Shown here one piece after another: positions 1 to 8,328 of a DNA stretch of 12,844 nt. The DNA comes from Candidatus Izemoplasmatales bacterium (GTDB taxonomy: Bacteria > Bacillota_I > Bacilli_A > Izemoplasmatales > Hujiaoplasmataceae): contig JAQUZK010000017.1 of the NCBI GenBank assembly GCA_028691335.1, forward strand, positions 1 to 12,844, in the 5' to 3' direction. Each line of letters opens with the position of its first letter. The first letter of the stretch is position 1. The translations under genes were made by a program, and so were the position numbers. The notes under the pieces are model-generated. The model made no database searches and was not told the DNA's origin. It saw nothing but the letters and a program-made list of their open reading frames with translations.

Positions 1-911
1 ACGTCCATTTCATCAAAGAAATGTATTTTGATATCATCAACGCCCTTTAGTATTTCGGAAGCTTTTATGAGACCAGATGATACTTGAGGAGGTAAATCAC
101 TTTGAGTAATATCCCCTGTAACAATCATCTTTGAACCGAATCCTAATCTTGTCAAAAATAATTTCATTTGATTTGGCGTTGTGTTTTGCGCTTCATCTAA
201 AATTACATAAGCGTTTTCTAATGTTCTGCCACGCATGTACGCTAATGGCGCGATTTCAATAATACCTTTTTCAATAAATTCTGTACTTTGTTTCACTCCC
301 AAAACTTCATACATCGCATCATATAAAGGTCTTAGATAGGGGTCGATTTTTTCTTTTAAATCGCCTGGTAAAAAACCTAATTTCTCCCCTGCCTCAACTG
401 CTGGTCTAGTTAGAATTATTCTTTTTATTTGGCTGTCTTTTAATTTTTTCAACGCTGATAAGACAGCTAAATATGTTTTACCTGTACCTGCAGGCCCTAT
501 ACCAAAAGTTAAAGTATTGTTTTCTATTGCCTCAAGATATTTCTTTTGATTAATAGTTTTTGGAAAAACAGGTTTTCCAGTATAAGTTTTTATAATTTCT
601 TTTCTTTCTAAAAAAAGGCTTATTATATCATTCTCATCAACATTTTCAATCGTGTGAAAAAGATAAATAATATCTCGCTCATTAATGACGATATTACTTC
701 GAGCTAAAACTAACATTATATGTATAATGCTTCTAATCTTTAAAATCTTTTCTTCATCTTCACTATCAATTAAAATTTCTGTATTATTAGAAAAAACATT
801 AACCTTAAATAGCTTCCCTAATAATTTAATAAATTTGTCATTAACTCCTAAAATATCTACTAATTCATTTAGATTATCTACTTCAGGGTCTAATTTCACT
901 ATGTTTGTCAC
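1..911 (-). CDS. phoH: PhoH-family ATPase (PhoH/YbeZ type), 3' end beyond the left edge
   Basis: My own translation of the minus strand gives 303 uninterrupted codons; family members are usually about 320 residues, so only the extreme C terminus is missing. The Walker A motif GPAGTGKT lies at residues 139-146 and the Walker B motif VILDEAQN at 236-243. The ILTRPAVEAGEKLGFLPGD stretch and TGDITQSDLP further on are typical of PhoH/YbeZ. The family is a cytoplasmic P-loop ATPase linked to RNA metabolism and, through its partner YbeY (which normally follows), to ribosome maturation. The start is uncertain. I chose GTG at 909-911, the first start codon after an in-frame stop; a GGGAG at 924-928 lies 12 bases upstream, rather far for a Shine-Dalgarno. 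A second GTG at 897-899 is possible. The gene begins 20 bases after the upstream toroid gene ends, with no terminator between them, so cotranscription is likely. Confidence 0.93.
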   Translation of the reverse strand, partial: MTNIVKLDPEVDNLNELVDILGVNDKFIKLLGKLFKVNVFSNNTEILIDSEDEEKILKIRSIIHIMLVLARSNIVINERDIIYLFHTIENVDENDIISLFLERKEIIKTYTGKPVFPKTINQKKYLEAIENNTLTFGIGPAGTGKTYLAVLSALKKLKDSQIKRIILTRPAVEAGEKLGFLPGDLKEKIDPYLRPLYDAMYEVLGVKQSTEFIEKGIIEIAPLAYMRGRTLENAYVILDEAQNTTPNQMKLFLTRLGFGSKMIVTGDITQSDLPPQVSSGLIKASEILKGVDDIKIHFFDEMD

Positions 912-931
912 TAATTATACTATCTCCCGTC

Positions 932-1834
932 TTAAATAATTTTGTATGCTTTTAGTATTTTTAAATACCCGATAATTAATGAAGATTTCCAATCTCTCAT
1001 TGCTATAGCTTCTTCTTCTTTATAGTTTTCCCAGTTCCATGTAACATCCCATATTCCGTCTTTATTTAAACTATCTAAAATCATGTTTGCTTCTAGTTCA
1101 GCTAAATTTTGGAATTTATCAAATCCAAAACCAAAAGGTCTATCAAAAAATTGAAGTGGTCTTACACAGTAAGTTTTAAACCATAAAGAACTATCTTTTT
1201 CTAAATTATGATCAATTTGTTTTAATAAAATTTCAGAAAACTTTTGATTTTCATTGAACTTAGACAAATCATCATCAATAAAATTAACCATATCGATAAA
1301 ACATCTAATTTCATGCATATTATCAGAAGGTTTCTGGATGAAACTATGAATTGCCTTCTGAATCATTTCTGAAGCCGTATTTTTTTGTTTCTTGTTCATG
1401 GCGTATTTATAAATAAAGCCAATTATCGCAGCCGTAGGATTATACCCCCAAACAGATCCTTCAGAACTATAAGTCCACCAAGCCGCATGTGGATAATTGT
1501 TGTTAGTTGGAATCGTTGATAAATAAAAACCATCTTTCATAGGAGCATCCTCTGTTAAATAGCGAAGAGTGTTCTTAACTATCTCAGAGGAGTTATCTAG
1601 TTCTAATTCCTCCATTATTTCAAAAGCCATCCAAGTAGTTACTGGTGAAGAAAAAGGATTTTGTGAATCAGGTTCCAACCCATGACCAAAACCACCATCT
1701 TCATTTTGATAGCTAATTAGTGCATTGATACAGGTATCTTTATCTCTAGATAAAAATAAATATTCATATCTAGCCACATCGATAGGCCTTCCATGTCGAT
1801 ACAACCAAGATATTGCCTTATCAAAAGTTTTCAT
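932..1834 (-). CDS. Alpha/alpha-toroid protein, prenyltransferase/squalene cyclase-like, function unknown
   Basis: This is a 300-residue soluble protein with no signal peptide or membrane segment. It shows degenerate toroid (QW-like) repeats, each an aromatic or Gly-rich turn followed by a helix: QNEDGGFG at residues 43-50, MKDGFYLST at about 99-107 leading to WGYNPTAA at 129-136, and LNKDGIWDVTWNW at 256-268. Such repeats build the alpha/alpha barrel of squalene cyclases and protein prenyltransferases. The protein is about half the length of a bacterial squalene-hopene cyclase, and I see no DXDD-type catalytic motif, so enzymatic cyclase activity is not supported. It may be a binding or scaffolding toroid. 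A strong ribosome site (AAAGAGGTGA) precedes the ATG. It has its own extended -10 promoter after the rpsU terminator, with a perfect palindrome at the predicted start site. I do not recognise a more specific family. Confidence 0.8.
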   Translation of the reverse strand: MKTFDKAISWLYRHGRPIDVARYEYLFLSRDKDTCINALISYQNEDGGFGHGLEPDSQNPFSSPVTTWMAFEIMEELELDNSSEIVKNTLRYLTEDAPMKDGFYLSTIPTNNNYPHAAWWTYSSEGSVWGYNPTAAIIGFIYKYAMNKKQKNTASEMIQKAIHSFIQKPSDNMHEIRCFIDMVNFIDDDLSKFNENQKFSEILLKQIDHNLEKDSSLWFKTYCVRPLQFFDRPFGFGFDKFQNLAELEANMILDSLNKDGIWDVTWNWENYKEEEAIAMRDWKSSLIIGYLKILKAYKII

Positions 1835-1851
1835 ATTGATTCACCTCTTTA

Positions 1852-1867
1852 AAGTTATATATAACTT
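1852..1867. promoter_or_regulatory. 16-bp perfect palindrome at the predicted start of the toroid gene (operator candidate)
   Basis: AAGTTATATATAACTT equals its own reverse complement. It lies between the extended -10 box (1874-1882) and the ribosome site (about 1838-1848), so it would cover roughly +1 to +16 of the transcript. This suits a dimeric repressor site or, less likely, a weak 5' hairpin. AT-rich palindromes also occur by chance. Confidence 0.4.
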
Positions 1868-1873
1868 AATTTT

Positions 1874-1882
1874 ATTATATCA
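1874..1882 (-). promoter_or_regulatory. Extended -10 promoter for the toroid gene
   Basis: Read on the minus strand this is TGATATAAT, a TG-N-TATAAT extended -10 box with a perfect TATAAT. No good -35 element is present at 16-18 bp spacing, which extended -10 promoters tolerate. The predicted transcription start is near 1867, about 30 bases before the ATG. Confidence 0.55.
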
Positions 1883-1910
1883 CAACTTTCAAAAAAATAC
1901 TTTAGAGGAA

Positions 1911-1940
1911 AAAATAATGACAATTCTTTAAGAATTGTCA
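1911..1940 (-). terminator. Rho-independent terminator of rpsU
   Basis: The arms TGACAATTCT (1918-1927) and AGAATTGTCA (1931-1940) pair perfectly over 10 bp with a 3-base loop. On the minus strand they are followed by TTATTTTTT. The hairpin starts 20 bases after the rpsU stop and separates rpsU from the promoter of the toroid gene. Confidence 0.85.
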
Positions 1941-1960
1941 AAATTTATGAAATTATGAAA

Positions 1961-2134
1961 TTATTTCTTTTTAGCCTTGTTAGCGCGAAGTTTTAACTTC
2001 TTTGTAACACTTGGTTTTTCGTAGTACTCTTTTTTACGGGCTTGAGCAAGATTTCCCGAACGAGAAACATCACGTTTAAAACGTCTTAGTGCGTCTTCAA
2101 TTGTCTCGTTGTCTCTAACGATTGTTTTAGCCAT
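1961..2134 (-). CDS. rpsU: 30S ribosomal protein S21 (bS21)
   Basis: A 57-residue basic protein starting MAKTIVRDNE, with ETIEDALRRFKRDVSRSG and EYYEKPSVTKK and a Lys-rich tail, matching the length and pattern of Bacillus S21. S21 binds the small subunit near the 3' end of 16S rRNA and takes part in initiation. An in-frame ATG 24 bases upstream (2158) would add eight residues. The strong Shine-Dalgarno AAAGGGGTG lies inside that extension and is correctly spaced for the ATG at 2134, so I chose the shorter form. It is monocistronic, with its own promoter and terminator. The yqeY gene that often follows rpsU in Firmicutes is absent here. Confidence 0.95.
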   Translation of the reverse strand: MAKTIVRDNETIEDALRRFKRDVSRSGNLAQARKKEYYEKPSVTKKLKLRANKAKKK

Positions 2135-2163
2135 TGCTTTCACCCCTTTTCTTAACATTTGTT

Positions 2164-2192
2164 ATTATACTAAATATTAAGTGAAATGTAAA
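2164..2192 (-). promoter_or_regulatory. Sigma-A type promoter of rpsU
   Basis: On the minus strand the -35 box is TTTACA (2187-2192) and the -10 box is TATAAT (2164-2169), with a 17-bp spacer. The start site is expected near 2157, giving a leader of about 23 bases that contains the ribosome site for the ATG at 2134. A start there would also leave the upstream ATG at 2158 outside the message. Confidence 0.8.
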
Positions 2193-2309
2193 CTTTTTTT
2201 TACTAAAATATGTTTAATTATCCAGCTATATGTGTTAAAATTATAAAAGTAATCATGGTTTTAAATAAAAACATAAACTATTAGTTTTAGAAAGGATGTG
2301 ATGTAGCTT

Positions 2310-2945
2310 ATGTTCCCCGTTTTTTTAGAAGTAGACATAAAGAATATTGCTATATTAGCCGGTATTGGACTTTTACTACTCACTATCCTATCAATCATTA
2401 TAACTAAACACAAATATAAGGCTAGATACAGACGCTTTTATAAAAAATTTGATAAGGTAATAAACAAGAAATACAATGGCAATATGCTTATTGAAGACTT
2501 AATTAATAAATACACTGTCGATAACACAAACACCTATAAATCCTTAAAAAGAAAAGGAAAGAAAATTACAAAAAAATATTTTGAGTATTATCTTAAAAAT
2601 TTACCGGAACAAGTACTACTTAAAAGTTTTATCTCACCTGATATGAAACGCAATGAATTAGTCATTAAAATATTAGATGAACACGAAAGACTATTATATC
2701 AATGGGATAAAACAAAAAAATTTAAAACTTTTCTTAAGGCCATTAATAAACATCAAATGTTAACGCCAATGATAGCTTTTCTTTATGAACTACCTTTAAA
2801 CATCAATGAAGGTAATCCTTATCGAATTGTTAATCATGATAATGATAACATTCTAACTTATGACGTTGTTAAAAACCCAAAAAAAGTTGATAAAAAAATT
2901 AATCTAAAGAAAAATAAAAAAGATAAATTGAATAAGAAGAAATAA
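2310..2945 (+). CDS. Unknown protein with one N-terminal membrane segment and a Lys-rich tail
   Basis: A 211-residue protein that I do not recognise. Residues about 12-32 form one hydrophobic segment (AILAGIGLLLLTILSIIIT) followed at once by a very basic stretch (KHKYKARYRRFYKKF), which predicts a cytoplasmic C-terminal domain anchored by a single helix. The body is helical and charged. The last 25 residues are almost all Lys, Asn and Asp, suggesting binding to nucleic acid, ribosomes or acidic lipid, though this is inference from charge alone. The ATG at 2310 is the only usable start because TAG lies in frame two codons upstream. The upstream AAGGATGTGATG resembles the full anti-Shine-Dalgarno complement. 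A possible extended -10 (TGTTAAAAT, 2233-2241) lies upstream. It is the only plus-strand gene, divergent from rpsU and convergent with mtaB. Confidence 0.8.
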   Translation: MFPVFLEVDIKNIAILAGIGLLLLTILSIIITKHKYKARYRRFYKKFDKVINKKYNGNMLIEDLINKYTVDNTNTYKSLKRKGKKITKKYFEYYLKNLPEQVLLKSFISPDMKRNELVIKILDEHERLLYQWDKTKKFKTFLKAINKHQMLTPMIAFLYELPLNINEGNPYRIVNHDNDNILTYDVVKNPKKVDKKINLKKNKKDKLNKKK

Positions 2946-2983
2946 TATCCTTGAAGCTTAAATTGCCTCAAGGATATTTTTTT
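2945..2983 (+). terminator. Terminator hairpin between the convergent unknown gene and mtaB
   Basis: The arms ATATCCTTGA (2945-2954) and TCAAGGATAT (2968-2977) pair perfectly, with a 13-base loop that may pair further by GC/GC. The plus strand then carries a run of seven T at 2977-2983. It overlaps the last base of the plus-strand gene and touches the mtaB stop codon. The minus-strand side has only a weak T-rich tract, so it mainly serves the plus strand but may also stop mtaB transcripts. Confidence 0.8.
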
Positions 2984-4275
2984 CACTCCACTAATTCTCC
3001 TAAATTATAAGGAGAGCCTGCCTCTAATATTTTTACTTTAACTTCTTTTCCAAGAAGATTTTCTTTACCAAGAAATTTTATTGCTAAATAATCTCTCGAA
3101 TGACCAGTAATATATCCATCTTTTACCTGCTCGGCAATAACTTGATGAACACTTCCAATTTGCCTTTTTACATGATTTTCCATTAACAGATTGCTTAATT
3201 CTAACAAGCGATGAACTCGATCTTTTTTAACTTTTCCATCAACTTGATTAGGCATTCTATCTGCTGGTGTACCTTTTCTTCTAGAATAAGGGAAAACATG
3301 TAGTTCTTGGTAACCGATTTTTTTAATAAAATCATAAGTTTCTAAAAAATCCTCATCGGTTTCTGAAGGAAATCCAACAATAATATCTGTTGTAAACGCA
3401 ACATCTGGAATATATTGTTTAATTTCTTCGATTTTTTTAACATAATCAGCTGTAGTATACTTCCTATTCATCAATTTCAAGATTCTATCAGTTCCGCCTT
3501 GAAGGGGAACGTGTAGATGGTGAACTATTTTGTTTGAACTAGATATTACTTCAAGTATTTCTTGATCAAGTTCAGAAATTTCTATAGATGAAATCCTAAT
3601 TCTTTGTAGCCCTTCTACTGTTTCCAAGTCTTTCAACAATTGCGCAAAACTATAGTCTTTCAAATCAGCTCCATATCCACCTGTGTGAATTCCCGTTAGA
3701 ACAACTTCAATGTGTCCATGCTCAACTAATTGTTTAACTTCATTTAAAATTACTTCTTTGGTTTTGGACCTAATTCTACCTCTTGTATAAGGAATTATAC
3801 AATACGTACAAAAATTATTACAACCATCTTGAATCTTAAGAAAAGCTCTTTTTTGTTTGTGATAATCATTTATTGATAATGCATCATAAGTTTCTTTGGT
3901 TTCAAGTGGTGTAACCATATTAATCGGTTTTTTGTGTTTTAAATAACTCTCTAAATATTCGACTATAAATTCTCTGTTTTTAGTTCCTAAAACAACCTTT
4001 ACACCTTCGATTTCAAGAATCTCATCACCTTTTAACTGTGACAAGCAACCCATTACAATAATAATCGCAGATTCATTATGGGTTATCGGTCTTCTAATTA
4101 TTTGTTTTGATTTTTTTTCTCCAGAGTTTGTGACCATACATGTATTAACTACATATACATCACTAAATCCATCATAATCAACTATTTCATATCCTTTAGC
4201 GATAAACTTTTCCATTACCGCTTCAGTTTCATAAGAATTAACTTTACATCCTAAAGTATGAAAAGCTACTTTCAT
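2983..4275 (-). CDS. mtaB: tRNA t6A37 methylthiotransferase (ms2t6A synthesis)
   Basis: A 430-residue radical SAM methylthiotransferase that turns N6-threonylcarbamoyl-adenosine 37 into its 2-methylthio form in ANN-decoding tRNAs. The N-terminal UPF0004 domain holds the auxiliary [4Fe-4S] ligands Cys10 (TLGCKVN), Cys46 (NTCMVT) and Cys77 (MGCLSQ). The radical SAM cluster motif CNNFCTYC gives Cys152, Cys156 and Cys159. A C-terminal TRAM-like part begins at about residue 370. The TLGCKVN N terminus and overall length favour MtaB over MiaB or RimO. Its ATG overlaps the rsmE stop in ATGA, so the two are translationally coupled; GGAGGAAGAG is the ribosome site. The pairing with rsmE downstream of dnaJ is the usual Firmicutes order. 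Confidence 0.95.
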   Translation of the reverse strand: MKVAFHTLGCKVNSYETEAVMEKFIAKGYEIVDYDGFSDVYVVNTCMVTNSGEKKSKQIIRRPITHNESAIIIVMGCLSQLKGDEILEIEGVKVVLGTKNREFIVEYLESYLKHKKPINMVTPLETKETYDALSINDYHKQKRAFLKIQDGCNNFCTYCIIPYTRGRIRSKTKEVILNEVKQLVEHGHIEVVLTGIHTGGYGADLKDYSFAQLLKDLETVEGLQRIRISSIEISELDQEILEVISSSNKIVHHLHVPLQGGTDRILKLMNRKYTTADYVKKIEEIKQYIPDVAFTTDIIVGFPSETDEDFLETYDFIKKIGYQELHVFPYSRRKGTPADRMPNQVDGKVKKDRVHRLLELSNLLMENHVKRQIGSVHQVIAEQVKDGYITGHSRDYLAIKFLGKENLLGKEVKVKILEAGSPYNLGELVE

Positions 4276-4997
4276 TTCTTCTCTTCCTCCAAATATCTGA
4301 ATAATCCAGTGACATATATAGCAGCTGTTTCAGCTCTTAAGATTGTATTACCTAATGAAACCGAAATAAAACCTAATGAATTAAACTGTGTTATCTCTTG
4401 CTCGGTAAATCCACCTTCTGGTCCTATAGCAACTAAAGTTTTACCGTTCAAATCACTCTTCTTTATTTCTCTGCTAATTAAATTACTTCCTTCTCTAGCG
4501 AAACAGACAAATTTATTTTCATATTCTTCAAGATTCAGTTCTGAAGGTTTTATATAATCAGCTATTATCGGAAGAATAGTTCTTTCACTTTGTTCTGAAG
4601 CTTCTTTAACAATTTTTAAAAACCGATCTTTTTTCTTAGAAAAATCATCTAATTTTATTATTGATCTTTCAGTCTTTATAGGAATAATCTTATTAATTCC
4701 AAGTTCAGTACACTTCTGAATAGCTAATTCAAAATTATCTTTTTTAAACATTGCTAAGGCTAAATCAAGATTTAAAGGCTTATATTCAGAAAAAACTTCA
4801 TTTTCAATTTGAAGTTTAACTTCTTTCTTTCTTATTTCTTGGATATTTGCTTTAAATACTTTTCCAGAAAAAGTGTTTAAAATTACAGTATCTCCAACTT
4901 TAAACCTCATCACATCTTTAATATGATGAACATCTTCATTTTCAATTATAGCGTAACCTTCAAAAATCTTATCATTATCAATAAAATATCTTTGCAT
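4272..4997 (-). CDS. rsmE: 16S rRNA (uracil1498-N3)-methyltransferase
   Basis: A 241-residue SPOUT-superfamily enzyme that methylates N3 of U1498 in 16S rRNA using SAM. The N-terminal PUA-like domain carries EDVHHIKDVMR (21-31). The C-terminal knotted domain shows EASEQSERT (132-140), IGPEGGFT (191-198) and LGNTILRAETA (215-225), the family's SAM-binding and trefoil-knot motifs. Length is typical. The GGTGAT ribosome site lies about 8 bases before the ATG. The 52 bases upstream, after the jetC terminator, hold only a weak candidate promoter (GTTAAA, 17 bp, TATTAT), so I did not list one. In most Firmicutes prmA comes immediately before this gene; here jetC does. Confidence 0.95.
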   Translation of the reverse strand: MQRYFIDNDKIFEGYAIIENEDVHHIKDVMRFKVGDTVILNTFSGKVFKANIQEIRKKEVKLQIENEVFSEYKPLNLDLALAMFKKDNFELAIQKCTELGINKIIPIKTERSIIKLDDFSKKKDRFLKIVKEASEQSERTILPIIADYIKPSELNLEEYENKFVCFAREGSNLISREIKKSDLNGKTLVAIGPEGGFTEQEITQFNSLGFISVSLGNTILRAETAAIYVTGLFRYLEEEKK

Positions 4998-5045
4998 ATT
5001 TACATCACCGTAAATATAATATCATATTTAATACATTTTTTAACA

Positions 5046-5072
5046 TAAAAACAACCGAAATAAATCGGTTGT
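5046..5072 (-). terminator. Rho-independent terminator after jetC
   Basis: The arms ACAACCGA (5051-5058) and TCGGTTGT (5065-5072) form an 8-bp GC-containing stem with a 6-base loop. On the minus strand they are followed by a short T run (5046-5050). The hairpin begins 7 bases after the jetC stop and ends the padR-jetABC unit before rsmE. Confidence 0.85.
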
Positions 5073-5079
5073 ATTTATC

Positions 5080-8000
5080 TTAAATATCTGATTTTATTAC
5101 CTCATATGCTCTCGCAGCTTTTCCGTCTCTTAGTGTAACTATGGTCGTATCCGTATACTTAGATAATACTTCCATTTTTTGAGGAGGTGTAGCTAACAAT
5201 ATCTGAACAGGTAATTCTCGAATAAATTTCATCATCGCTTTGATTCTTGTGGTATCCATTTTATCGAATACTTCATCAAATAGAATTAAGCCAATTGAAT
5301 CATGATTAATTCCTCTTGAAGCTTGTTCAAACACTCTTACAAATGAAGCTAAAGTAGCGACATAGAATGGTACTTGTGTTTCTCCTCCACTCTTTTCTTT
5401 AAAGACTTTAGAATATAGGTATCTATCTCCTGAGTTATTTGATATAGCGATATCATAATCCATATAGGTTCTATAATCAGTGAACTTATTAACCGTTCCT
5501 TGTGAGTTTAAATCTTCTGATGCGAGGTTAATAAACAACTCTTCTAATTGTCTTTGATACTTTCTTTCAAAGTCATAATTGAAAATCTCCTCGCCTGTCT
5601 TTAATGACTCATCGCTTAATACCATGTCATAATAATCCCCATATTCTTTTGATTTCGGGAATATAAATTCATAAGTATCATCTCCGAAATGAATCAATTT
5701 CAATGTTTCATTAATCTTTGATATTTCTTCTTGCGCACTGACAATATAATTTCTTAACTTAGCTAAGAAATCCTCTTTAAACAATCTTTCAGCCGTTTCT
5801 CTCGCTTCTCTAACCTTTGATTCATATTTAACTAACTCAGACTTAACTAACTTATCTAATTCATCTAAATATTCTTGGATATACGTAATACCATACTTAT
5901 AGCTTAGATTATATTTTGAAGTATAGTTAATTTGTTTTGATTTCAAAGAATCTTCTAGATTAATAATATTATTGAGTTCGGATTGAATTTTATCTTGATA
6001 CTCTTCGAAGATATTACTTATATTATTATTTTTCTTGGTTTCTAGATAATATAATTCTCTCGCTTCTTTTTTAGCTACAAGATTGTCATTCTTAGCTAGT
6101 TCAGTTTCTAGTCGTTTGATTGTGCTTTCTACTTCTAGTAATTCTTCGTGTGTCTTGAGTTCATCACTGTCGAATTTACCTTGTTTTTGATAAGCTTTTT
6201 GACGGTTGATATTAAAGTTTCTTATTTCTTCTTTAACAGCTTCATATTCTTCTCTTAACTCGCTTAAGTCTTGTTGAGGAACATTTTTCTTTTTCATAGC
6301 TAGTGCTTTTCTTTTTTCTTTTAAGCTATCCAAGGAATAGAAAGTCTTTAACATAGAAATGAAAGATTCCAATCCTAAAGCTTGTAATGCGCTATTTTCT
6401 TCTGAATAGCTTTGGATTTGATTAGAAATCTCTTGGTGTTTATCTTTTAGTTCTTTTGCTTTTTCACGCCAATTTTCTAACTGTTGAGTTCTTGCTTTCT
6501 TTCCTATAAATGGTTTCTCTGTCTTATTATAAAGTGATCTAACTGTATATGAACGGTATACCATTCCTGATTTTGTTATAGCTTGAGGATATTTTTCCAA
6601 GTCTTGTACATCATCAACCATAATTAGATTTCCACATGTCATATTAATATAATGAGTTGCGTCAATATTTTCTGAGGTAATAATAGATGCTAAAGAATTA
6701 TCTCTAAAGTTTGTGAAATGTTGGATTTTTTTTGTATTTACCAATCCTATTCCATAAATATTAAGTGTATCTTTAATTTGATTATATACATTTAAAGCTT
6801 CATCAAAGTATCGAGGTTCTACAATTAAGTTAAACCTTTGTTGTCCAAGATAATCTTCGATTGTATTAGCCCATTCAGAGTTGGTAATTTCTAACAACTC
6901 ACATAGAATATGAACTTTTATTTCTTTTCCAAAGCGTTTTAAAACTCCTTCTTCGATTTTGGATTGAAGTTTCTTAATCATTGGATTGTAACGCAATTGA
7001 TTATTGTCTAGATCTTTTAAAGTTAAATATACATCATTTATTTCTCGAACTAAATCATCTCTTAATTGATGATATCTACCTAAGTTTAACTTGTTTTCGT
7101 CTTCAATTTCACTTAAGTTTTTATTGATTGATATTAGTTTAAGTTTTTGATCTTCATAATTAGTATCATCTATTTTATCTAAATCAATCTTTGATAAATC
7201 ATTATAGATTTTATTGTTGTATTCATTCTTAAGTTCATTGATTATTTGTTTCATTTTTTTTGCTTTTGTGACGGCGTAGTTTCTTAATTCTACTTGTTGA
7301 TCAATCCTTTTAGTTAATTCATTTATTTCTTTGTCATAAATTTCATTAGCTTTGAAGCTATCATTATTCTTTAACATTGAATAAATTTCTTTAGATCTTT
7401 CATCAAGAATATCGAGTTGAGCATTAATTTCATTAATTAAAATCTGGTTTTGCTCTTTAGAGATTTGAATTTTTTCTTGTTTTTTATTAATAGCATCTAT
7501 TTTTGATTTCAATGTTTCGATTTCTAACATTTTTAAGAAATATTCATAGAATTGTTTTTGATCTTGATTATTCTTAATCTCTTCATATAAATGTTTGATT
7601 TCTTCTAAATCATTAACTTTTGACTTGATTATTTTTAAAGTTGCTTCTAAATCTCTATATGCATGTATTGATTCTTTAATTGATTCTACATCTAGTTCTT
7701 TTTCTTCTAATAAATATCGATATATGAAATCTTTAACATCAGGAATCGGTTTAAATGCTAAAGCTTTTGGAAGCAATGAAAAATAATTTTCATTCACTGA
7801 ACCAAAACTAGATCTGAAAGCTAATTTCGCTTCTCTTCTTGTCAAGAAAACTCTCTTTGCTTGTTTAGTTTTCTTAAAGTTTACTGTTGTCAGTATTTTT
7901 CCATCTTCATCAATAAATAGGCCATCAGTCATCTTATCATCATACTCATAAAATATAACCTTAGGAGCTAATATTTCTCCGAAAACATCAATAACAGTTC

Positions 8001-8328
8001 CGATTGTAAAATAATTATCTTTTTTCTCATCATAAAACTCAAGCGCTACATGTCCTGTTGTATCATTTTCTCTTAAGTATTCTTGATTATCGGTACCTAA
8101 TTTACACTTCACATACCCTCTTAAATCTCTTTTGCTTTTCTCGTTAGCAGCGATATTAAATATCTGGTCACCGGCTGTAAGGACAAATGCTATAGCATCC
8201 ACAATCGTTGACTTACCGGTTGCGTTTTGCCCAGTAATCAATGTGTGATTCTTAACGTGAATTGTTTCATTTGCGAAGTAATGCCAATTTATTAATCTAA
8301 TTTTCGTCAGTTTCTTCAATTTCTTCAC
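5080..8328 (-). CDS. jetC: SMC-like ATPase subunit JetC (Wadjet/MksB type)
   Basis: A 1082-residue SMC-like motor. The N-terminal half-head has Walker A GQNATGKST at residues 33-41. The C-terminal half-head has the ABC signature KSGGETQ (979-985), Walker B LILFDE (1014-1019) and D-loop FDKMD (1021-1025). In between, long Glu/Lys/Leu-rich coiled coils (about 220-445 and 615-870) flank a globular hinge (about 465-600). This is the JetC/MksB/MukB layout, with no sign of an Rad50 CxxC zinc hook. Such subunits dimerise at the hinge and use ATP to extrude DNA loops; in Wadjet they find small circular plasmids. The switch region reads ILLATPPQK, with no canonical H-loop histidine, as in MukB-like proteins. 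The gene overlaps jetB by 32 bases. GTG at 8328 gives the listed length, but TTG at 8319 is better placed behind AGAAGGTG, so three residues may be extra. The partner nuclease JetD is not adjacent. Confidence 0.88.
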   Translation of the reverse strand: MKKLKKLTKIRLINWHYFANETIHVKNHTLITGQNATGKSTIVDAIAFVLTAGDQIFNIAANEKSKRDLRGYVKCKLGTDNQEYLRENDTTGHVALEFYDEKKDNYFTIGTVIDVFGEILAPKVIFYEYDDKMTDGLFIDEDGKILTTVNFKKTKQAKRVFLTRREAKLAFRSSFGSVNENYFSLLPKALAFKPIPDVKDFIYRYLLEEKELDVESIKESIHAYRDLEATLKIIKSKVNDLEEIKHLYEEIKNNQDQKQFYEYFLKMLEIETLKSKIDAINKKQEKIQISKEQNQILINEINAQLDILDERSKEIYSMLKNNDSFKANEIYDKEINELTKRIDQQVELRNYAVTKAKKMKQIINELKNEYNNKIYNDLSKIDLDKIDDTNYEDQKLKLISINKNLSEIEDENKLNLGRYHQLRDDLVREINDVYLTLKDLDNNQLRYNPMIKKLQSKIEEGVLKRFGKEIKVHILCELLEITNSEWANTIEDYLGQQRFNLIVEPRYFDEALNVYNQIKDTLNIYGIGLVNTKKIQHFTNFRDNSLASIITSENIDATHYINMTCGNLIMVDDVQDLEKYPQAITKSGMVYRSYTVRSLYNKTEKPFIGKKARTQQLENWREKAKELKDKHQEISNQIQSYSEENSALQALGLESFISMLKTFYSLDSLKEKRKALAMKKKNVPQQDLSELREEYEAVKEEIRNFNINRQKAYQKQGKFDSDELKTHEELLEVESTIKRLETELAKNDNLVAKKEARELYYLETKKNNNISNIFEEYQDKIQSELNNIINLEDSLKSKQINYTSKYNLSYKYGITYIQEYLDELDKLVKSELVKYESKVREARETAERLFKEDFLAKLRNYIVSAQEEISKINETLKLIHFGDDTYEFIFPKSKEYGDYYDMVLSDESLKTGEEIFNYDFERKYQRQLEELFINLASEDLNSQGTVNKFTDYRTYMDYDIAISNNSGDRYLYSKVFKEKSGGETQVPFYVATLASFVRVFEQASRGINHDSIGLILFDEVFDKMDTTRIKAMMKFIRELPVQILLATPPQKMEVLSKYTDTTIVTLRDGKAARAYEVIKSDI

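Noticed and set aside
685..939. Open frame of 84 codons on the plus strand
   Set aside because: It lies antisense to the intact phoH frame, has low-complexity composition, and I saw no supporting evidence for it.
2135..2158. Eight-residue N-terminal extension of S21 from an upstream ATG
   Set aside because: The extension encodes the Shine-Dalgarno of the downstream ATG, the 57-residue form matches the family length, and the predicted transcript starts near 2157.
5080..8328. SbcC/Rad50-type identity for the SMC-like protein
   Set aside because: No CxxC zinc hook is present in the central region, there is a globular hinge instead, and no SbcD/Mre11 partner is adjacent. The kleisin-like and kite-like neighbours fit JetC/MksB.
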